Origin: Blastomussa wellsi
Taxonomy: Eukaryota > Cnidaria > Anthozoa > Scleractinia > Plerogyridae
Length of the DNA stretch: 64,000 nt
NCBI GenBank assembly: GCA_947652115.1
Contig: OX393562.1
Location: 16,242,539 to 16,306,538 of the forward strand
Direction of reading: 5' to 3'
Part shown: positions 59,101 through 64,000 of the stretch, one piece after another
How the letters are laid out: every line of letters starts with the position of its first letter
Position numbering within the stretch: position 1 is the first letter of the stretch
The notes under the pieces: model-generated
Databases searched by the model: none
Seen by the model: the letters and a program-made list of their open reading frames with translations, nothing else
What the model was told of the DNA's origin: nothing
Made by a program: the position numbers and the translations under genes

Positions 59101-62100
59101 TTTTTGTACCTGCCGGATTGGCTACAGAGAGACTACAAGTTTACTTGCTGAGCACAAGTCAAGGCAAAACACAGGTTGCTTTCAGTGATGTAAAAACACA
59201 GACCTGCTATAGGATTGCAATGTTTGTGACAGTCTTGTGCGCACAAATTCTCAATCGCGTCCTTCACTGTGCCTCCCTTGCACGTGACTTCAGTTCGCTT
59301 GTGTGACACGATATGAGCGTCCATAATGTTTGCTGGCTCGTCCTTATTTCCAAAAGCATAAAATTGAATGTCGAAATTTCTGCTTCTGTCAATCATATTG
59401 AGGTAGACAATCCCACCGTCCTTTGTACCCAGACTCTTTCCGTACTCGATCAATGTTGCCTGACCAGAAATGGTAATGCACACAAAGTATGATTCGTAAA
59501 GCACACTTTCTCCCAGGGCAACCGCATCTACAGATGTTGTGGTCGGCGAGCCTTTTACAGCCGCTGTACCCTAAAAAAATGTTAAAAGGAATTGTTAATG
59601 CAATATCTGCAAAGTGTTTTGTAGCATGTTCTCCTGACTTGGAGCGATGAACTTTGACTTCCAAGAAATCTTTGATTTTTATAATTACTGCAAGGAATTG
59701 CCACCTATCTACAATTCAGCAGTGTAAGAGTTAGTTTTACACACTAATGTGTCCAAATAGAGTGTTTCGAGGAATACCAGGGCTTATTTATGAATCATTA
59801 TCTTTTTATGTCCTTTTTTGGCTGGGAGCGCACCAAGTGGTCTGCAAATAAATGCCTACAGATAATGGTCTGTACATGCGCATTAGCCAACGTCTTATTG
59901 ATTTTACTGCAAATAATATTCCTCTCATTGCGTAGTTATGTCCAATTCTGAAAAATATACATGATAGTATTTTTTCCAGGATACAGAGTAGTCAACGGTA
60001 ATTCAAAACTTGATCTAGAGAATGGATGAAGGCCAGCTCGTATCAAAAAGGGGAAGTGTTGCTCAGTTTTCTTTTGTATTACGTCAGCAAATAACTGCTC
60101 GTCACTGATAGATCACATTATTTTACTCAGCCTCGTCCAATAATTGTTTTAAAACTGTTTCCTGAATGAGAATAAGAATACTTTCAAATTATGACGAATA
60201 TGTTTCGAAGCTTTCGGTGGGTGTGAAGGAGGGAATTATATTGAATAGTGGTACCAAAGCCTTTGTTAATAATGCCCATAGGTCTTAATCGTGGAGAGCC
60301 TACTATAGGCCGCAAGATCTTAAGACGTAGTCTTTATGCTCATGGATGTACCTTAAAAATAACAACTTTCTGAGAAGAAATTTCGACGACATAGCGTGCG
60401 TTCAGATTCTTTGGAGAAGCAGAGAATACCACATAAACTGTTCCCTTTGACGCGGCAGTAAAGTGGAGACATTTTCCTTGCATATCCACAAGGTCAATAC
60501 GAAGAATATTGGACCATTCCGCGTGACATGGCACCGCGTTCGCAGATGCTTCAGTAGCCAAGCGTTCTTGATTCCTCCTTATGTCTTCTTTCCTTAAAGA
60601 TTCAACTCTGGCTAGAGGTTTTCCTTTCATGTCAGCATCAAGTGAAGGAAAAACCTTCTTTGAGGACTTGAAATCTTTGTCATCTAGGTACAAACCTGCA
60701 TCCTTTTCATTATAAGATAATACCAGACCGAAAATGCTCATTTTGTGTTGAGGAGGGTCGTTGGTTTTACCAGCACTAAAACCGCTGTAAAGATGGAATG
60801 CATTGCCGCTATCACTTGTGTACCACTCGCCGTTCCTGTTATTGAGAAAACAATACATTACTTATCCACTTCTTGCTACTGAATACCCTTCATCATACAA
60901 GAATAAAAGTTGGTCAAAACGGTGTAGGTAAATCTAAAATGGCCCGGACGGATACCGCGTCCTCTAGTACGAATACCGCGCATTTTCAGTCCAGATAAAG
61001 TATAAAGATGCACTACGAAATGTTTCATCTGGACGGACAATACGTCTTGTACCCATCTTGTATCCGTCGGCAAATGAGAAAAGCCATAAGAACATAATTC
61101 CAGATCGGCAGTCCACATCTACATGGTTATGTGTCTTGCGATAGGTCAAGACAAGGCTATTTTTAGACTGCTTTTTCGCGCGCTAAGGGAATTTGCTCGC
61201 TCAAAATGAAGAATTCAGCTACTACGCTACTACTCGCGCGCAAGTTTTGTTCGAAAAATAGCCTACTTGCAAAAGACATAACACTTTCGCTAATACCTGG
61301 ATGTACACTTCTGGAATTATGTACTTCTGGAAAAGGTGATTATGTTTTTTCATAGCAATGGTGACTGTGCGTCTTTGTGTGTACTGGGAGAGCTGTCTTT
61401 GTTATCCTGTACCAGAAATTAAGTTAGTGGAGGGGGTGGAGAAACAGTCTAGTAGGCAAGAGGGTCTGTCCGACCTATTCTTGGTTTTCACGTGATATCA
61501 TAAAATTTTCGTTGGGTCTACTTAATTTTTATTGTCACCACTTGAAAGAAATCCTGAAAATATATCTATTCACAAGTTTCCAGCTAGATAGTATCCGTTG
61601 TGTTTGAAATACGGCATGAATGTTCGAGATTTCCGCCGTACGTGATGTCTCCATACTGAGCTCTATAAATTTGCGAGAAATGCTTCGGCAAATAACTCAA
61701 GAATGGTGTACCGCACAGACCTGAGACTTGGACATGTTGTTTATCTATTAATATTTTACAACATTTGAATTTATCAGCTTTTTTAGTTGCGATTTTTGAG
61801 TTTTTTTTTTGATGGCGTGTCAGTGAAAACCAGCTATACTTGTCTTTTCCACCCGTCGTTCATCGCGCTACTAACCAACTAGCGTCTTCGTATTCGTTCA
61901 GAGTACTTAATCGATCGTTGATTGATCGAAGGATTTCAAAATTATGACCTGGCAGCTTTGGAACCTTCTTGATCATGTGAATTTTTGACTTCGTCTTTGT
62001 TGTATGGGAGTCAGTTACAGTGAGAGAATTTCGTCTTTTTCTCGCCAGTATAAGATATAAGTACTATTTTTTAAAAATAACTTTACCTGTAACGAACACT

Positions 62101-62340
62101 CCGTTTCATGTTTTTGATAATATTAAAAGCACCGTGCAATGGGTTAATCAGATCATCCAACATGTCAAATGCCACTTGGAAGGTAGAATCACTGCTGATA
62201 AGATCCTGCCATTTTGGCGCCACTTTCTGGTCCATCCACTCATCCCTTCTCGCCCCAGGTTTGGTTGCAGGCTTTGTTGTAGACGTTTTCTTCTCGGGTG
62301 GACATTTTTCAAGGCGAACATCCGACAATGATACTGGTCC
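56173..62340 (-). CDS. MACPF-pentraxin protein 2, 5' partial, six exons
   Basis: Exons: 62087-62340, 60352-60835, 59204-59570, 58766-58891, 57911-58148, 56173-56686; all phases agree (about 660 residues). They correspond one-to-one to exons 9-13 of gene 1, except that gene 1 exon 9 is here split in two. Seen: SLSDVRLEKC opening, FDMLDD, WYTSD..FHLYSGF, the FAMeT-like segment with IEYGKSLGT and FYAFGN, the Cys-rich module (CYVCR..CLDEC), and a pentraxin domain with STCMW and HQVCVLW. The C-tail is basic (KRGVKRNNK), unlike the acidic Ser/Pro/Glu tail of gene 1. The 62340 acceptor shows that more 5' exons exist. No MACPF exon is recognisable in 62341-64000, so presence of that domain is inferred from the paralogue. 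The 59204 donor (GTCTGT) is weak. Confidence 0.82.
56868..57560. mobile_element. MITE-like cluster of GACGGAT/ATCCGTC motifs
   Basis: Starts with a hairpin, CCGTTTTCACACTAGAGACGG / rc of CCGTCTTAGTGTGAAAACGG (56868-56948), followed by at least nine ATCCGTC or GACGGAT units in both orientations to 57085. Related motifs with GTGAATTCGAGACGGG continue near 57480-57555. Probably one element of about 690 bp or a nest of related MITEs in the last intron of gene 2. Confidence 0.5.
57834..57897. mobile_element. MITE with TAGCCTGCGAACA ends, copy 2
   Basis: A 64-bp element with 20-bp perfect inverted ends (TAGCCTGCGAACACAGACGG) and a perfect 9-bp duplication ACAAGTGAC (57825-57833 and 57898-57906). 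The right duplication overlaps the splice donor of the exon at 57911, whose GTAAGT occupies 57905-57910. Confidence 0.88.
57911..58148 (-). other. First pentraxin exon of MACPF-pentraxin gene 2, flanked closely by two mobile elements
   Basis: Encodes the first half of the pentraxin domain (EGGWLLTREISVEDELSTCM...). Donor GTAAGT at 57905-57910 overlaps a MITE target duplication. Acceptor AG at 58149-58150 abuts a SINE target duplication (58151-58157). The homologous exon of gene 1 (37925-38156) has neither element next to it. Confidence 0.85.
58158..58452 (-). mobile_element. tRNA-derived SINE, copy 3
   Basis: Minus-strand copy of the 7698 SINE: head at 58452, tail (TTTACCTTTATC) at 58158. 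It shares CCCATCCAGG-type, GATGGACTTGCAT-type and TATAAATAGGTA blocks, with more decay. Flanked by CAAAATA at 58151-58157 and 58453-58459. Same sense as the host gene. Confidence 0.78.
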
Positions 62341-62425
62341 CTGAAATAATTCAAATCAGACACAAAAATGACCATTTTCAATTCGATTTTCCTTTTTTTT
62401 TTCCTTTTCCAGTAATTACCATCTT

Positions 62426-62594
62426 CAATAGACCAATTCCGCTATATTAATATTCTAACATGTCACCGAGGCTTGGGGGAATAAAACAAAAGAATTTGTA
62501 TCGAGGCTTAGGGATGAATAAATAATTTCTTTTGTTTTATTCCCCTAAGCCTCGGCGCCATGTGATAATTTTAATATATCGGAATTGGTCTATT
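62426..62594. mobile_element. Fold-back MITE with AATAGACCAATTCCG ends
   Basis: 169 bp with two arms of about 70 bp that pair nearly fully: AATAGACCAATTCCGCTATA and, inside, GGAATAAAACAAAAGAA. Small central loop. Lies in the intron 5' of the first visible exon of gene 2. Confidence 0.8.
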
Positions 62595-63086
62595 AGGAAT
62601 CTAAGGAAGGGCTTAGGACCCCGCCTTTTCAGCGATAACGGAACGGCTAATACACAAGGGAAGAAAATTAAGTAAGGTCAGCCGGTGAAGATTTTAAATC
62701 CGGGGTCCCAACCCTTCTTCTCCTTCCCATAGCCAATCTAGGGAAACACAGCAATTGCATTAAAACTTGAAAGACGATTGTTACGGAACTGAAAATGACA
62801 GGAAAGATGTATAAAATACAACAGCTCAGAACACTCACTTTGGCGATATCCAGTTAGATTGTTTACAGGTCATCGAACGAACAAACAGTAAGAAAACAGG
62901 TCAGCAAAACGTAAAGGCTGTTCTCAGTGCAAGATATCTCATATTCTAATTATAGGGTGGCTTCGCACTTGGTTCAATCATTACAAAGTGTCAATCAATC
63001 AAAGTCAATCACGAAAATGAATTAATTGTTCATTTTGTAACGAAACAGCTCCCTATAAAACATAAGAGCGTACAACAAAACATTAG

Positions 63087-63870
63087 GGACCTTTAGCAAT
63101 GATGACGAGGACGTGGACGAAGACTTGTCTGGTCGATTAAGCCCTGGGACGAGACAGTCGTCCACGGCAGGAAACATAAACACTTTAGCGGACCGGTAGC
63201 GTGGACGAGTTTCGTGCTGTGGAAGTCAATAGCGAAAATATCTTTTAGATAGTTTCGTGGGCTGCTAAAACTTCTCTCCGCCGATAACGATATGTGAGAA
63301 GTACGCGTGTCAGAACAAAGCTAACTTTATCGTCGTTTGCATAAACCACAACTTAAACGAATAGTTTGTATTTTTAAAGCCAGGAAGTCTTTCAAATTTA
63401 GAAATGAAGTCAAGATTAAATTGCAAAAATTACAATGTAATGCAATTGACAGAATGTGATTTATATCTTGTAAGGTTACACACGTATCCCGGTGCAATTT
63501 TATCGCAACAATCCGCCGGCATTCCTCCACACGCAGTGCGACCACAGAAGTACAAATCATAACCTTACTTTTAATCTCTGCCTGATGATCTGTTTTTCGT
63601 CGCGGTCCGATCAAATATGTTATGGACGCTATCTTATTCACTGACGAGCCATTTCGAGTGAAGAAACCTCAAAGAAACCACGTAAAAATGCAAAACCTCA
63701 ACGAAACATACTCTCGTTCACTACAAGACGGCAAATGGCGGCAATTGACGTCCTGAACGAGCTGTGAACGACGAGTCGTGCTCCACGGGGCATGCGTGAT
63801 AGCGTCGAGTCTCGTATTTCCAACTTCCGGTCGTTCACGTTCACGTCCTCGTCATCATTGCTAAAGGTCC
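63087..63870. mobile_element. 784-bp MITE with GGACCTTTAGCAATGATGAC ends
   Basis: 29-bp perfect inverted ends starting GGACCTTTAGCAATGATGAC, followed by related GTCCACG/GTTCACG motifs inside. The open frame at 63327-63641 resembles no protein family. No target duplication was recognised. Confidence 0.72.
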
Positions 63871-64000
63871 GTATTCATTTTGACTACCTGCTCACAATGA
63901 TTCATTTTGGCTACCAGCTCACACTGAAATTCCAGCGTGTTCTCACGATTCCTTGTTTTGCATGCGTAATGAATGAGTGGTTACGGCAAACAAATGTGCA

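Noticed and set aside
62341..64000. MACPF exons of MACPF-pentraxin gene 2
   Set aside because: No WGTHF-type signature or in-phase exon found; they probably lie beyond the right edge.

Overview
This is eukaryotic, animal DNA. Genes are split by introns with GT..AG borders and consistent reading phase. Spacers are AT-rich and full of short inverted-repeat transposons. The gene content (coding-intronless class A GPCRs, an arylsulfatase, a GluR-like channel, MACPF-pentraxin proteins) and the repeat types (tRNA-headed SINE, Penelope-like element, LINE, MULE, many MITEs) point to a cnidarian, most likely a stony coral. The species cannot be told from sequence alone.

Layout. (1) 1-5.7 kb, minus: the first seven exons of an arylsulfatase (ARSB-like) that runs off the left edge. 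(2) 5.7-13 kb: gene-poor, with one complete SINE, a LINE remnant and a long ATAATG microsatellite. (3) 13.0-16.5 kb: two related class A GPCRs in tail-to-tail orientation. (4) 16.5-20.5 kb: no gene, with a TTAA-flanked transposon and a hAT-type MITE. (5) 20.5-30.3 kb, plus: a seven-exon gene for a 578-residue ionotropic-glutamate-receptor-like protein whose pore loop carries a potassium-channel filter (TVGYGD). Its last intron holds a 1.7 kb fold-back transposon. (6) 30.3-34.9 kb: no confident gene, one SINE interrupted by a MITE. (7) 35.0-49.8 kb, minus: a complete 13-exon gene for a secreted protein of about 1231 residues with MACPF, FAMeT-like, Cys-rich and pentraxin parts. (8) 50.9-53.3 kb: a MULE-type transposon with about 275 bp inverted repeats and a frameshifted SWIM-type transposase remnant. 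(9) 56.2-62.3 kb, minus: the six 3' exons of a tandem paralogue of the MACPF-pentraxin gene, whose 5' part lies beyond the right edge.

How the genes relate. The two GPCRs are local paralogues, and so are the two MACPF-pentraxin genes. The latter are good candidates for secreted pore-forming immune or venom effectors. The arylsulfatase and the channel gene look unrelated to their neighbours. Mobile elements have hit introns repeatedly, and several lie within about 20 bases of a splice site. One exon of the second MACPF-pentraxin gene has a MITE a few bases past its donor and a SINE a few bases before its acceptor.

Most likely new biology: the K+-filter GluR-like channel, then the MACPF-FAMeT-pentraxin architecture. 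Exon models rest on splice motifs, phase agreement and family similarity seen by eye; no alignment or search was run.
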